In this document: positions 23,221 through 32,686 of the stretch, piece by piece
How positions within the stretch are numbered: the stretch's first letter is position 1
Layout of the letters: each line of letters begins with the position of its first letter
Assembly: GCA_903849645.1 (NCBI GenBank)
Contig: CAINJJ010000019.1
Coordinates: 1-33,417 of the forward strand
Source: an uncultured Acidobacteriaceae bacterium
GTDB lineage: Bacteria; Acidobacteriota; Terriglobia; Terriglobales; Acidobacteriaceae
Direction: 5' to 3'
Length of the DNA: 33,417 nucleotides
Position numbers and translations under genes: made by a program
The notes under the pieces: generated by a model
Seen by the model: the letters and a program-made list of their open reading frames with translations, nothing else
Told to the model about the DNA's origin: nothing
The model's database searches: none

Positions 23221-26200
23221 CTATTTCTTCTCTGACGCCAGTCTTTGTTGCCATTCAGTGGCTTTATCCGGTTTCCCCCAGGCGGAGTAGAGGCGTACCA
23301 ATCGTTCGCCAGCCTCAGGCAGGTCGGCATCGGCCGAGATCGCAGGGCTGAGCTTCTTCAGTCCTCCATAGCCCTCAAGTAACAGCGGTTCGGCCTCGGC
23401 GTACTTACCCTGACCAAGCAGAGCCGCGCCGAGCAGGCTTTGGCGGTCCGCTGCATCCCAGATTTGCAGGTTTTGACGTTCTGGGCCGACCATTGCCTCG
23501 CGAAGCATAGAATCAGCCTCCATATAGCGTTTCTGCAGGAGCCGCAATCGAGCGAACACAGTAAGGCACATGCGCATGGAAGGGCTCCCTGGAGCGGATT
23601 TGCGCTGAAGCGCGAGGGCCTGATTCAGGCTCTCATCCGCCGCTTCGAGCTGTCCTTCGCCGAGATAAGCTTGCCCCAAGATCGTCATGGCAGTCGCAGC
23701 ATTGGGATGTTCCCGGCCCTGAACGCGTCGAATCGTGTCAACGAGCTTGACTAGAATCGGCTCAGCCAGAGTGTACTTTCCCTCGGAACAGTAAATGAGA
23801 GACAATACTTTTCCGGAAGCCAGCGTCCAGCGGTAATCGTCTCCATAGACGCGCCACAGTGTCCCATAGTTCTTTTCGGCCAGTGATTCCGCTTCAGCAA
23901 ACAGGCCCATGGCCTCCAGCGTAGATGACAGGTTGCTCTCGAATGAGAGCGTGTACTCATTCTCAGCACCCCAGACACGACGGCTCAGTTCTACAAGCTG
24001 CTTTAGCGTGTCGACGGATTCGGCGAAGCGGCCTTCGCGGCGATAAATGACCCCCAGATCGTTCAGCGCTGGCAGCACCTTGGGATGTTCGGGGCCGAGC
24101 GAGCGACGGATGCTTGCCAATTCCAACAAATTGAGTCTTTCGGCATCCTCAAGACGACTCATCCCCAGATAAATTCGCTTGAGGGACCCTACTAACAGGA
24201 TCGTAAGTGGATGATCTTCTCCATTCATGCGCCGTGAAATTGCCAAGCCTTCCTCAACGAGCGGTTCGGCAGCGGCGAATTTTCCTTCTTCGGTGTACAA
24301 CCGAGTCAGATCGTTGATCGCTTCGGCCAGCATCTTCTGGTCGCCCGAGTAATACTGGCGTCGAGTGTTCAAGACACTGAGAAGTAACGTCTCGGCATCT
24401 TGATAGCGTCCCATCGAGTCGTAAATCACCCCTAGTTCCGCCGCACTGCCCAAAGTGCCGAGATCCCGGTCACCAAACTTCTTCCGCTCTGTTGCCAACA
24501 ACTGCTTGAGTAACGCCTCGGCCTTTCCGTACTGCGACAACTCTCTATAGGTCATGGCCAGACTCGTCGCGCAGGCCAGGGCTTCGGGGGAATCTTCTCC
24601 CTGCACGCTTCGCCGCAACTCCACGGCCCGCTCAAATTGAGTCTGCGCATCGTCGAATCGGCCCAAGCCGTAGTAGCTTCCACCGATCGATTCGCGAATC
24701 GATGCCTCCACCAGAGGCTGATTCTTGAATCGACCTTGAATATTCTTGGCGGCTCGATCAAGCGCCGTGCGAACTTTCAAGTCAGGATCGGGCGATGTCT
24801 GCGGCGTTACCTGCAAATCCGGGTTGGCCTGCCCCAGCAGATCGTTGGTAAGAAAGTCATTGATTGCGCGCGTGGTGGCGGAGTCATCGTCGGCCCGCCG
24901 GCTTTCTTGTAGAGCTCGGTTCTTTTCCTCCGTTGCTGCCTTCTCGGCAGTTGTTGCTCGTTCCAGTTGCCTGGCGGCCAACCTCTCGGCGGTCAGGGCG
25001 CGATTGCGATCGGCTTGCGCGGCGCGCTGCGCGCTGGCGGCGTTGTCTCGTTGCGCCAAAGCTTCCCTCTCCGCCCTTCGTGCGATCCTGGCCGACGCCG
25101 AGGAAAAGACGATGCCCGCGACCAGCGCCAGCACCGCCGCTGCAATGGCTGTGCTCAAGGATTTGTAACGCAGTACGAGTTTGGTGAAGCGCGTCAGCCA
25201 GGATGGGCGCGCGGCGGTGACCGGCATGCCATCGAGCCAGGCACGCAGGTCGCTGGACAGCGCCTGCACGGAGCCGTAGCGCTCGGCTGGTGCCTTGTGC
25301 AGCGCCTGCAAGAGAATGGCGTCCAACTCGCCGCGCAGTTGGCTCTGCCACTCTCCGGACACGCTGGAAGGCAGGCTTGGCTCCAGTTCGCAGATGGCCC
25401 GCATGGCGTCCATGGCGGATGTTTGCGGAGTAAGGAACGGATGCCGCCCGGTCAGCAGTTCATAAAGAAGAACTCCAAGCGAGAAGACATCGCTGGCCGT
25501 CGTGATCCGATCACCACGAACCTGTTCGGGGCTGGCGCTGGAAGGCGTCATCAGACGCGTGGTGGAATAACGGTCAGCCTCCTCTTCCTTCATTAATTGG
25601 GCGATGCCGAAGTCGAGCAGTTTTGGCGCGCCGTTCGCAGTGACAAGAATGTTGGCAGGTTTCAGATCGCGATGAATCACCAGTTGACGGTGGGCGTATT
25701 CGACCGCGGCGCAGACCTCCAGACAAAGTTCGACGCATTGGCGCACGGTGCACTGCTTGCGCTGACACCAGGCATCAATCGCGAGACCGTCGATGTACTC
25801 CATCACCAGGTAGGGTGAGCCGTCCTCGAACATGCCACCATCGAGCAGACGTGCAATATTGGGATGATTGAGCGTGGCTAGAATCTGGCGCTCTTCCCTG
25901 AAGCGGTGCTGATCGCGTTCGGAAAAAAGGCCGGCGCGCAGTAGTTTGACCGCGGCACGCTGCTGGTATACGCCATCGTTCCGCTGCGCCTCCCAGACGA
26001 CTCCCATTCCGCCGTGGCCGATCTCGCGGACCAGAAGCCAGGGACCGATGTGGCGGCCCGCCTGCGGCGTTTCGCGTTCGATGGTCAAAAGTTCAGCGGG
26101 AATCTCCAAGGGCGTCCCATCAAGGAAATCAGGCGACGCCAGATAATTGGCCAGCAGCGAACGCGCCTCTTCCACGACCTCGGCGCTCTCTCCTTGTTGA

Positions 26201-26286
26201 TCGAGGAACCGCTCCTGTTCGCCTTCAGGCTGCTCGATGGCCGCGGAAAACAACTGCTTGGCGCGTTCCCAGTTGTTTCGATCCAT
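23221..26286 (-). CDS. Membrane Ser/Thr protein kinase with C-terminal TPR array
   Basis: The product has 1021 residues. After a helical N-terminal region (1-75) comes a complete Hanks-type kinase: glycine loop GHGGMGVVWEA (90-100), K114, HRDLKPAN (205-212), DFG (225-227) and SPEQVRGDR in the activation segment. A single membrane helix (about 380-400) is followed by an Ala/Arg/Glu coiled coil and then about 500 residues of TPR repeats of the Kinesin-light-chain type (spacing 42; for example GRYQDAETLLLSVLNTRR). The kinase is cytoplasmic and the TPR part would be outside the inner membrane. It starts two bases after the ECF sigma gene, a pairing common in Acidobacteriota and Planctomycetota, so it probably signals to or through that sigma factor. 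Confidence 0.94.
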   Translation of the reverse strand: MDRNNWERAKQLFSAAIEQPEGEQERFLDQQGESAEVVEEARSLLANYLASPDFLDGTPLEIPAELLTIERETPQAGRHIGPWLLVREIGHGGMGVVWEAQRNDGVYQQRAAVKLLRAGLFSERDQHRFREERQILATLNHPNIARLLDGGMFEDGSPYLVMEYIDGLAIDAWCQRKQCTVRQCVELCLEVCAAVEYAHRQLVIHRDLKPANILVTANGAPKLLDFGIAQLMKEEEADRYSTTRLMTPSSASPEQVRGDRITTASDVFSLGVLLYELLTGRHPFLTPQTSAMDAMRAICELEPSLPSSVSGEWQSQLRGELDAILLQALHKAPAERYGSVQALSSDLRAWLDGMPVTAARPSWLTRFTKLVLRYKSLSTAIAAAVLALVAGIVFSSASARIARRAEREALAQRDNAASAQRAAQADRNRALTAERLAARQLERATTAEKAATEEKNRALQESRRADDDSATTRAINDFLTNDLLGQANPDLQVTPQTSPDPDLKVRTALDRAAKNIQGRFKNQPLVEASIRESIGGSYYGLGRFDDAQTQFERAVELRRSVQGEDSPEALACATSLAMTYRELSQYGKAEALLKQLLATERKKFGDRDLGTLGSAAELGVIYDSMGRYQDAETLLLSVLNTRRQYYSGDQKMLAEAINDLTRLYTEEGKFAAAEPLVEEGLAISRRMNGEDHPLTILLVGSLKRIYLGMSRLEDAERLNLLELASIRRSLGPEHPKVLPALNDLGVIYRREGRFAESVDTLKQLVELSRRVWGAENEYTLSFESNLSSTLEAMGLFAEAESLAEKNYGTLWRVYGDDYRWTLASGKVLSLIYCSEGKYTLAEPILVKLVDTIRRVQGREHPNAATAMTILGQAYLGEGQLEAADESLNQALALQRKSAPGSPSMRMCLTVFARLRLLQKRYMEADSMLREAMVGPERQNLQIWDAADRQSLLGAALLGQGKYAEAEPLLLEGYGGLKKLSPAISADADLPEAGERLVRLYSAWGKPDKATEWQQRLASEKK

Positions 26287-26288
26287 GG

Positions 26289-26885
26289 CTATCTCTTTCC
26301 CTCAACCAGGCGCCGCCGGATCCAGGTCTTGGCGACCACCCACTCCCGCTTTACCGTGCTTTCCGAGATGCCCAACGCTTCGGCGGTCTCCGGAATGCTG
26401 AGGCCGCTGAAGTAGCGCAACTCGATGAGGCGTCCTTGTGCCGGGTCAAGCTTCTCCAACTCATTGAGCGTATCGTTGAGTTCCAGTAGTTCGACTTCGG
26501 GTGCTTCAGTCACCCCATCGGAATCCAAAAGAGTGAATCTCTCGGCACCGCCGCCGCGCTTCTGGCTCTTCCGAGCACGCGCGTGATCGATTAGAATCGT
26601 GCGCATCAGTCGCGCGGAAAAGGAGAAAAAATGTGTGCGGTCTTTCAAGCTGGTGGGCTGTGCCTGCGCCAGCCGCAGCCAAGCCTCATGCACCACCGCT
26701 GTGCATTGCAGCGTGGAGGTCGGCGACTCGCTGCGGCACTGGATGCGAGCGATCCGGCGAAGTTCCGGGTAGGCCATCTCTACCAACCGATCAAAGGCCG
26801 AGGCATCCCCCACCTCCCAGTCGCGTAACAGGGCGGTGAAATTCGCAGGAGACGCTGATTGTACTTTTTCGTCGGGTTGGCCCAT
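26289..26885 (-). CDS. ECF-type RNA polymerase sigma factor (sigma70_ECF / TIGR02999-like)
   Basis: The product has 198 residues from ATG 26885; a longer frame to 26918 exists but the palindrome at 26886-26912 would then lie inside it. Region 2 is seen around YPELRRIARIQCRSE to ARLMRTILIDHARARKSQKR (about 45-115), and region 4 at LIELRYFSGLSIPETAEALGISESTVKREW (about 150-190). The motif order and the adjacent Ser/Thr kinase place it in the acidobacterial/planctomycete group that lacks an anti-sigma gene and is thought to be controlled by phosphorylation. It may direct transcription of the surface-protein genes upstream on the same strand. Confidence 0.92.
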   Translation of the reverse strand: MGQPDEKVQSASPANFTALLRDWEVGDASAFDRLVEMAYPELRRIARIQCRSESPTSTLQCTAVVHEAWLRLAQAQPTSLKDRTHFFSFSARLMRTILIDHARARKSQKRGGGAERFTLLDSDGVTEAPEVELLELNDTLNELEKLDPAQGRLIELRYFSGLSIPETAEALGISESTVKREWVVAKTWIRRRLVEGKR

Positions 26886-26912
26886 AAATGGCAAAACTCT
26901 TGGCCGCCATTT
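26886..26912. promoter_or_regulatory. AAATGGC-N13-GCCATTT palindrome at the ECF sigma start
   Basis: Perfect 7-bp arms (26886-26892 and 26906-26912) abut the start codon at 26885. On the minus strand the left half reads AAATGGCGGCC, identical to the plus-strand left half at 9134-9144. Binding here would block translation initiation or transcription of the sigma gene. Confidence 0.4.
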
Positions 26913-26980
26913 TATCACTGCCCTCCCCGCATTGGGATAGTCGCAAACATTGCTCTTTGCAAGTCGCCAGCGCCGCTTGC

Positions 26981-29122
26981 TTAAGGCTCCGGCGCCTGGG
27001 TCACTGTGATCTTCAACTCGATCTTTTTGCCATCTTTCTGGGCCATCAGCCTTTGGTCAACCGTCTGTTCCTGTCCGTTGCTCCAGGGCAACTGCACGCT
27101 CATCACCGCAGCGGCCAAACTCATCAGATTGGCTTCCTTGGGCACGACGACGCCGGCCGTATTCAGCTTGGCCTGCGCCTTGGCCATCGCCTGCTGAGAT
27201 TTCGCATTCACTTGTTGCATCAGCTGGGCCATCGCCGCCTGTCCCTGGGGACTGGAGAGCGCGCCCGGATTACCTTTGAGCGCATTGAGCTGCGCGCGCG
27301 CATTCTGCATCTGCGAATCTTGCGAAGAAGGGCTGGAAGGAACCAACGGCGCAAGCACGTCGTTCCCAGCCGGCTGGTCGCTCATGCCCGCGGCGGCCAT
27401 CTGCGAGGCACGTATCTCCATCATTGCCTGCTTGTATTGGGCCACCGTTGCCTTGCCGTCAGCGCTCTGCGCCCAGGCGGTGTCGCCCATGTGGGCAGCG
27501 ATCTGAGCGGAGAGGGTGCTCATCCGCGTGAAGGGATCCGACCCCTCCGTTGAAGAACCGCTTGAAGAATCCGAAGAGGTCAGAGGAGCCAGAACCTCAT
27601 CAGGGCTTCCTGAACTACCAGAGGCACCAGAGGGAACCAGTGGCGCAAGCACGTCGCTTGGATTGCCCGAAGTACCGGATGCGTTGCCGTTGTTGGACGA
27701 GGAACTGCTGGATGATCCAGAAGGCACCAACGGAGCCAGCACCCCATCCTGGCTACCAGAACTGTCGGATGAACTAGCGGGAACCAGCGGCGCGAGCACA
27801 TCATTTTGATTCCCGGAACTGTCGGAGTTGCTGCCGCTATTCCCAGTCGAGCCACCGGTCAGCGGTGTCAGTACGCCGCCCGGCGAGGAGGAGTACGACT
27901 TTCCAGTTGCCTGGTTCGTTTCGATGCGGTTGGTGTGATTGGCCTGCACCACGGTGCTGATGAATGCGCCAAACATCATGTTCTGGAAGGTGTGCCCTTT
28001 TCCCTCATAGGTTTCGATGGGGGCATGAAGCCCGGCCAAAGGCAATTGCAACACCGGCTGAGGGTCGCATAGATTCAGCTGAATCATGTCCAGTTTGATC
28101 TTGAACGAGTTTGGACCTTTGTACTGGATGTTGACGTCGCCTTCCTTGTCGTGTGCCGTCCACTTAAAGTCTGCTGGCTGCATGGTCATTTGCATGTTGC
28201 CGCCGTCTTCGATCTCCGGCTTATAGCATCCATTGTTCGTATCGAGCGTGATCTTGAGCTTTGCCTTACCTTCCCAATCGGCGTTCATGCTTCCTTTATT
28301 GGTTTGCCCGCTCACATGCAGATTCAAATTGACGTCAAAGTGCAGCAGCTTCTGCCACTCGTCGATCTTCTTGTAAAAGTCATTCTCGTCAAAGGAAATG
28401 GCATCAGAGCTCAGCAACGCCAGTTGGCGCAACATCAAAAGATAGTTGGGGCAAAGGTTGTACTGGTGACCTTCTTTGATGTCACGATCAAATCGATCAA
28501 CAACCGTTTTCGTCCATTGGGTGGCCAGGTCCAAGGCTTGCCGCTGGCTGGCTTCCGCGCCAGAAACAAGCGCGTCTCTCCGCGCCACCTCGATGAGGTA
28601 AAGAACTCCAGCATAGGCGCGGCGTGGCTCGCTGCTGTATTGACTGGCCATGGGGACGGCTTTGCCGCTAACCTGGTAGTCGCACAGACGCACAATGGCG
28701 GCTCGAATGCGGTCTTCGTTGTACTGGCGCAATACTGCCTGAGCCGCAGGGGTCAGATTGTTGTCACTGAATCCGTCGTATTGTGTCCTGGCCTTCCAGA
28801 TCTTGACCAGCGTTATTACGTAACTGCTCTCCGGCTCAAGCGCCTGGTTCACCCATGCACTGGCCTGCTGGACGCCATTTGGCACTACGTTCTGTTGCCC
28901 GCAAAGATTGCAGGGCGGGTCAATCAGCGGAGGGACAGGCACCTTGCCCGAAGGATGAGACGCGGCGGCCATGGCTGTGGTGAAGTCACTGGCGTTGGCT
29001 CGCCCCCACTGCACAATCTCCGCGCTCATCTGCGACATACCCTCGGATTGGCCAGTTCCCTGCGCCATCGACGGCAAAGCGAACAGGACCGAAAAAATCG
29101 CCATCCACACCTTCGCGCTCAT
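26981..29122 (-). CDS. Secreted protein of unknown function with repeated VLAPL motifs
   Basis: The product has 713 residues; ATG 29122 follows AAGGGG by six bases and opens a signal peptide ending SMAQG. The first 420 residues look globular, with a CNLC pair (PPCNLCGQQN), helical stretches and beta-rich parts (KLKITLDTNNG, FKIKLDMIQLNLC). A Ser/Gly/Asn-rich low-complexity region follows with six copies of a [DGE]VLAPLVPSG-like motif, encoded roughly between 27338 and 27885. The C-terminus is Gln/Ala/Met-rich helix and ends in a beta-strand (KKIELKITVTQ). I recognise no family. It is the last of five secreted-protein genes on this strand, upstream of the ECF sigma and kinase genes. Confidence 0.82.
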   Translation of the reverse strand: MSAKVWMAIFSVLFALPSMAQGTGQSEGMSQMSAEIVQWGRANASDFTTAMAAASHPSGKVPVPPLIDPPCNLCGQQNVVPNGVQQASAWVNQALEPESSYVITLVKIWKARTQYDGFSDNNLTPAAQAVLRQYNEDRIRAAIVRLCDYQVSGKAVPMASQYSSEPRRAYAGVLYLIEVARRDALVSGAEASQRQALDLATQWTKTVVDRFDRDIKEGHQYNLCPNYLLMLRQLALLSSDAISFDENDFYKKIDEWQKLLHFDVNLNLHVSGQTNKGSMNADWEGKAKLKITLDTNNGCYKPEIEDGGNMQMTMQPADFKWTAHDKEGDVNIQYKGPNSFKIKLDMIQLNLCDPQPVLQLPLAGLHAPIETYEGKGHTFQNMMFGAFISTVVQANHTNRIETNQATGKSYSSSPGGVLTPLTGGSTGNSGSNSDSSGNQNDVLAPLVPASSSDSSGSQDGVLAPLVPSGSSSSSSSNNGNASGTSGNPSDVLAPLVPSGASGSSGSPDEVLAPLTSSDSSSGSSTEGSDPFTRMSTLSAQIAAHMGDTAWAQSADGKATVAQYKQAMMEIRASQMAAAGMSDQPAGNDVLAPLVPSSPSSQDSQMQNARAQLNALKGNPGALSSPQGQAAMAQLMQQVNAKSQQAMAKAQAKLNTAGVVVPKEANLMSLAAAVMSVQLPWSNGQEQTVDQRLMAQKDGKKIELKITVTQAPEP

Positions 29123-29172
29123 CCACATCCCCTTCACGAAGCTCTCCACGCGCTCAATTCCTCATTGGCGCT

Positions 29173-29991
29173 TCACCGTCCCAATTGCTTCAACCACTCT
29201 TGGGCAAAAGCGCGCGCAGCCGCCACCGGTTCGCGGCCCGCGCGGAAGCACAACTTCCACTCGGAACTCTTTTTCTCGTATTGCGCATCGGCAAAGCGCG
29301 ATACTCCCTTGCCGCTGGCGGTTAGCTGCGCGCCGAAATCAATCTCTGCGCTCAACGCAAGAAATTCTTTCAGACGCTTTGCAATCAGCTCATCCGGATT
29401 TTCTGGAAACCGTATTTGCCAATCGGCCGAATCGCGCTCGTAACGCTTCTGGTCTTCCTGACCCTGGAGTTCCGCGCCTTGCTTCAGCATCGACTGATAG
29501 CGGGAATCCGCATCCTGTTTCTTCATATCGTCTTCCATCTTTTGAATCATGGCGAGCATCTGCGGCTGCATATTCGCCGGCATGGAAGCGATTTGCTTTT
29601 TTGTATCCTCGATTTGCTTGCGCTGCCGAGCCTGTTGCGCGCTTACCTGATCGTCGGCTGAGCCATTGTCTTTCGGCGGCTGCGGCTTGGCCGACGCACG
29701 GCGCTTGGCATAATCCGCCCGGAATGTATTCGTCTGAGTACCGGCTTTGACGGTGGCCAGAAATGCCTTGACGAACGCCACCTGAGCCGAAGTGGAAGCC
29801 GCATGATAGGAGCGAGCGCTGGGATATACCGGAAGATGATTCTCGATGAACGCGCCCGCCAGCCTTGCGCTGACTTCGCTGTTCTTTACGCCAAAGCCAA
29901 TCGATCCATCCGCGCTGGTTTGCGCGAACACGAACAGGGACGCTGCAAGCAAGACCACCAAGGCCGCACACCAGTTTAATACTTTGCTCAT
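29173..29991 (-). CDS. Secreted coiled-coil protein of unknown function
   Basis: The product has 272 residues with a signal peptide ending FVFAQ. The mature part starts with a compact region (GFGVKNSEVSARLAGAFIENH), then a charged Lys/Gln-rich probable coiled coil (QARQRKQIEDTKKQIASMP, QKMEDDMKKQD) and a C-terminal domain with KRLKEFLALSAEIDFGAQL and a final amphipathic helix. No cysteine motif or catalytic signature is seen. It lies 50 bp upstream of the VLAPL protein and 31 bp downstream of the next secreted-protein gene, so they are likely one operon. Confidence 0.82.
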   Translation of the reverse strand: MSKVLNWCAALVVLLAASLFVFAQTSADGSIGFGVKNSEVSARLAGAFIENHLPVYPSARSYHAASTSAQVAFVKAFLATVKAGTQTNTFRADYAKRRASAKPQPPKDNGSADDQVSAQQARQRKQIEDTKKQIASMPANMQPQMLAMIQKMEDDMKKQDADSRYQSMLKQGAELQGQEDQKRYERDSADWQIRFPENPDELIAKRLKEFLALSAEIDFGAQLTASGKGVSRFADAQYEKKSSEWKLCFRAGREPVAAARAFAQEWLKQLGR

Positions 29992-30022
29992 CGCGTTCTC
30001 CTTGAATCTTGCCGGACCGAAG

Positions 30023-30622
30023 CTATTTCGCAGCGCTCACGGCTGCCTTCAACGGGTCAATCAACCCGTCAATCACCCCTTTGGCTCCATCCTTGCTGCC
30101 GGCATACATCGTCACGCTGATGGAGATTGTCTTGCCCCCGGCCACCCCCGTCCAGGTTGCATCGTAGGTGTCCAGGGTCTTTCCATTGCACTGGCCATGC
30201 GCGTCGATGCCGATGTCGGGGAGGTAAATGATCTTGCGCATCTCGATGACGCCGCCGCGGTAGGCGAACTTGCCGGCCGGCTCGCTCATGTGCCATGCGT
30301 TGTCCTTGAAGGCGGGCTTCTCCGGCTGGCGCAGAATGCCGTCGATGACCATCTGCATGCCGCCTGCCGTCCACGAATAGTTCACATGCGCCAGCTTTGG
30401 ATAGCCGAAGCAGACTGAAAGATCGTTCTTCTTGACGCCCTCGAGGCCGTCGCCCATGCCGGTTCCCTTCCAGGGGAATCCCTGATAATTGTCCGGCGTC
30501 TGAAATCCGCCGGGCAGAGGCGGCATGACAGGCAGCTTCCTGGCCTGCGCCGGGCTTTCACTGGCCATGGACAACACCGCCAGGGACAGAGTGATGCATA
30601 CAGTTCTGGTGTTCATCTTCAA
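30023..30622 (-). CDS. Secreted protein of unknown function
   Basis: The product has 199 residues with a signal peptide ending SPAQA. The mature chain has Pro/Gly-rich entry (KLPVMPPLPGGFQ), a central beta-rich part with YSWTAGGMQMVIDG and EMRKIIYLPDIGIDAHGQC, and an end predicted as strand then helix (GGKTISISVTMYAG, GVIDGLIDPLKAAVSAAK). Two cysteines could form a disulfide. I do not recognise a family. Ten bases separate it from the next upstream gene. Confidence 0.8.
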   Translation of the reverse strand: MKMNTRTVCITLSLAVLSMASESPAQARKLPVMPPLPGGFQTPDNYQGFPWKGTGMGDGLEGVKKNDLSVCFGYPKLAHVNYSWTAGGMQMVIDGILRQPEKPAFKDNAWHMSEPAGKFAYRGGVIEMRKIIYLPDIGIDAHGQCNGKTLDTYDATWTGVAGGKTISISVTMYAGSKDGAKGVIDGLIDPLKAAVSAAK

Positions 30623-30632
30623 CCTCTTTCCC

Positions 30633-30989
30633 TCAGTTTTTCACAATGGAAATCAGCGTATCCGTGTTGCGCATACCGGTTTTCTGGTTCATCCACGGGC
30701 TTTGCAGCGTAATGGTGACGCCGTTCAGCTTGAACATCGCGCCCTTTTCGCTGGTGTGGATGACCGCGACGCCAGGCAGTTTGCTATAGAAGGCAATCAC
30801 TTTGGCAAGGCTGTCGGCGGAACGGTAGCAGCCCGCCTGCCCGCCCATCTGCGCGACAAATGCGGTTGTGTCGGCGTCGTATTTCGCGCCGTCGTAGACC
30901 TTCACGCCAAACTTTTCTTCGGCGGAGGCCAGTGCCAGAGTAAGAAGCAAAGTCAGTGTCAACAGAAATGTGTTGCGAAAGAGACGCAT
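30633..30989 (-). CDS. Small secreted protein of unknown function
   Basis: The product has 118 residues with a signal peptide ending ALASA. The mature 95 residues contain KVYDGAKYDADTT, GCYRSADSLAKVIAFYSKLPGVAV and a C-terminal strand pair (FKLNGVTITLQSPW). The YRSADS..KVIAFYSKLPG pattern is one I associate with short acidobacterial and proteobacterial periplasmic proteins of unknown role, but I cannot name a family. It starts 60 bp after the stop of the OmpA-type gene. Confidence 0.78.
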   Translation of the reverse strand: MRLFRNTFLLTLTLLLTLALASAEEKFGVKVYDGAKYDADTTAFVAQMGGQAGCYRSADSLAKVIAFYSKLPGVAVIHTSEKGAMFKLNGVTITLQSPWMNQKTGMRNTDTLISIVKN

Positions 30990-31049
30990 GATTTCCTCAC
31001 TTTCAGTTCTTTCAACGGAAAACTTAAAGTAATTTGTCGTGCAGGCCGC

Positions 31050-32686
31050 TTACTTGCGCACAAACTCCACACGACGATTGTTGGCCTTTCCTGCGGCAGT
31101 ATTGTTGTTGTCGATGGGCTTAGAAGAACCGAATCCAGCCGTGGTGAGGCGACCCGCGTCGATGTTGAACTGGGAGACGAGAACGCTCTTAACGGCTTCA
31201 GCGCGGCGTTTGGAGAGATCTTGGTTGTGCTTCGGATTGCCGGTCGAGTCCGTGTGGCCGTCGATCTCGACGTTCAGATCGGCGCTCTGCTGCAGAGCGC
31301 GCGCGATCAACTGAATAACGGCGGCCGATTCGGGCTTGAGCGTATCGCTATCGGTGTCGAAGAGGATGCCGTGGGTGACGTACTTGCCAGTGGAGAGGAT
31401 CGTCTTGCCAAAGTCGGGTGCGGACTCGGCCAGGCGGACATTGCGCAGCCCGATGAAGGCGCCCTTGTCCTTGATGTTTTCAAGCTCGAGCTGCGGAGCG
31501 CTCATGTCGGCGAACTGAATCTGGTTGACATCGCAAAGGCGTTGGCCGTCGACATACATCCGCAGGCGGCCCTCCTGCACCCAGTAGGCGATGTGATGCG
31601 GCTGGTTGAAGTCAACCTTAAGAGCGCCGCTTTCGTAGATGCTCTCGTTGTTGGGCCCGCGTAAGTCGATGGACAGGTTTCCATAATTCCGGCGCAGGGC
31701 AAAGAAGAGCACTTTGCGTCCCGACTTCTCCGCGAAGTGCCATGAGGCGGCCTCCCAATGCTGGTTGAAGAAGATGTCGAAGTCGAGCGTGAAGTTGCGC
31801 GGCACAGTGTCCACATTCGGGGTTAAGTAAGAGTCCCCGCCGCTCACCGCCAGTTCGCGCAGGTTGCCGGCTTGTCGCAATTCAGCAACGCCGCCGCGAA
31901 TCTTCCAGTGCGGCGGCGGCTCGTCGCCGGCCATGTCGCTGAAGTCGTCGAAGAGGATGAGTTTGTCGCCGGGCACGAACTCGGCCTTGATGGCTGTGAA
32001 GTTGGGCTGGCCGCCGCCGGTCGGGGTCGCTGCTTGTGGTGCGGCTTGGGCGGAAAATTGTGTTGCGGCGGAGGGCTCGGCTTGAGTGGGAGACGTGTAG
32101 CTCGTCGGCGACGCGGCCGAGGGACCACCTGCTCCCGGCGAAGTTCCCGGCGTAACAGCATGATCGCCCACCTGGAAGCCGCTTCCCGAAACTACATTGC
32201 AGACCGACGAGGTGTCGTCCACATCAGCCGCCTGGATGGTCCCGATCGTCGATGTGAGGCGGCGGATGACCTGTCCGGTGGCCGGGTCCTTGATCTCGCG
32301 GCCCACGCGCAGCACCGTCAACTGGTCGCCGGGATGGATGCCGGCCCTGGCCCCGGCGTTCAGGATGACCTGCCCGCTATCGACGGCGGCAACCAGCGCA
32401 TCAACCTTGACCGCGCGGACGGTGAGGTGTCCAGACTGCGTTCCCAGATCGGCGGCCAGAGCATCGACGGCCTTCTTGGTGGCCTCGCCGATGATGGTGC
32501 TTTGGAAGTTGCTGGAGCCGAAGTCGACGTTGCCATTGCCGCCGCCCCACCAATTACCTCCTGCGCCGCCCAGCGTCAGGCCGGAGCGGCTTGACGCGCC
32601 CTTGCCTTCAGCAGCGACAAGAATCTCGGCGGTGTCAACATTGATAATGCGGGCATCGATATCGAGATCGGCAATCCAGGCGCCCC
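31050..32686 (-). CDS. CsgG-like / LamG-like / OmpA surface protein, 5'-truncated
   Basis: The open frame runs on to 33122, but only the part from about 32686 down is coherent. It begins within a CsgG-type domain (DLDIDARIINVDTAEILVAA, then FGSSNFQSTIIGEATKKAVDAL), continues with a small beta domain (AGIHPGDQLTVLRVGREIKD), a Pro/Ala/Ser linker, a concanavalin-like domain (LILFDDFSDMAGDEPPPHW to KGAFIGLRNVRLAE) and ends in a complete OmpA peptidoglycan-binding domain (FDTDSDTLKPES, DGHTDSTG, NQDLSKRRAEAVKSVL). The signal peptide and CsgG N-terminal half are missing; the frame upstream is antisense to another gene. It would anchor to the cell wall at the outer membrane. The truncation is real DNA rearrangement or an assembly fault. 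Confidence 0.8.

Noticed and set aside
28151..29443. 430-codon plus-strand frame opposite the VLAPL protein
   Set aside because: Antisense of two signal-peptide-bearing genes; no coherent domain.
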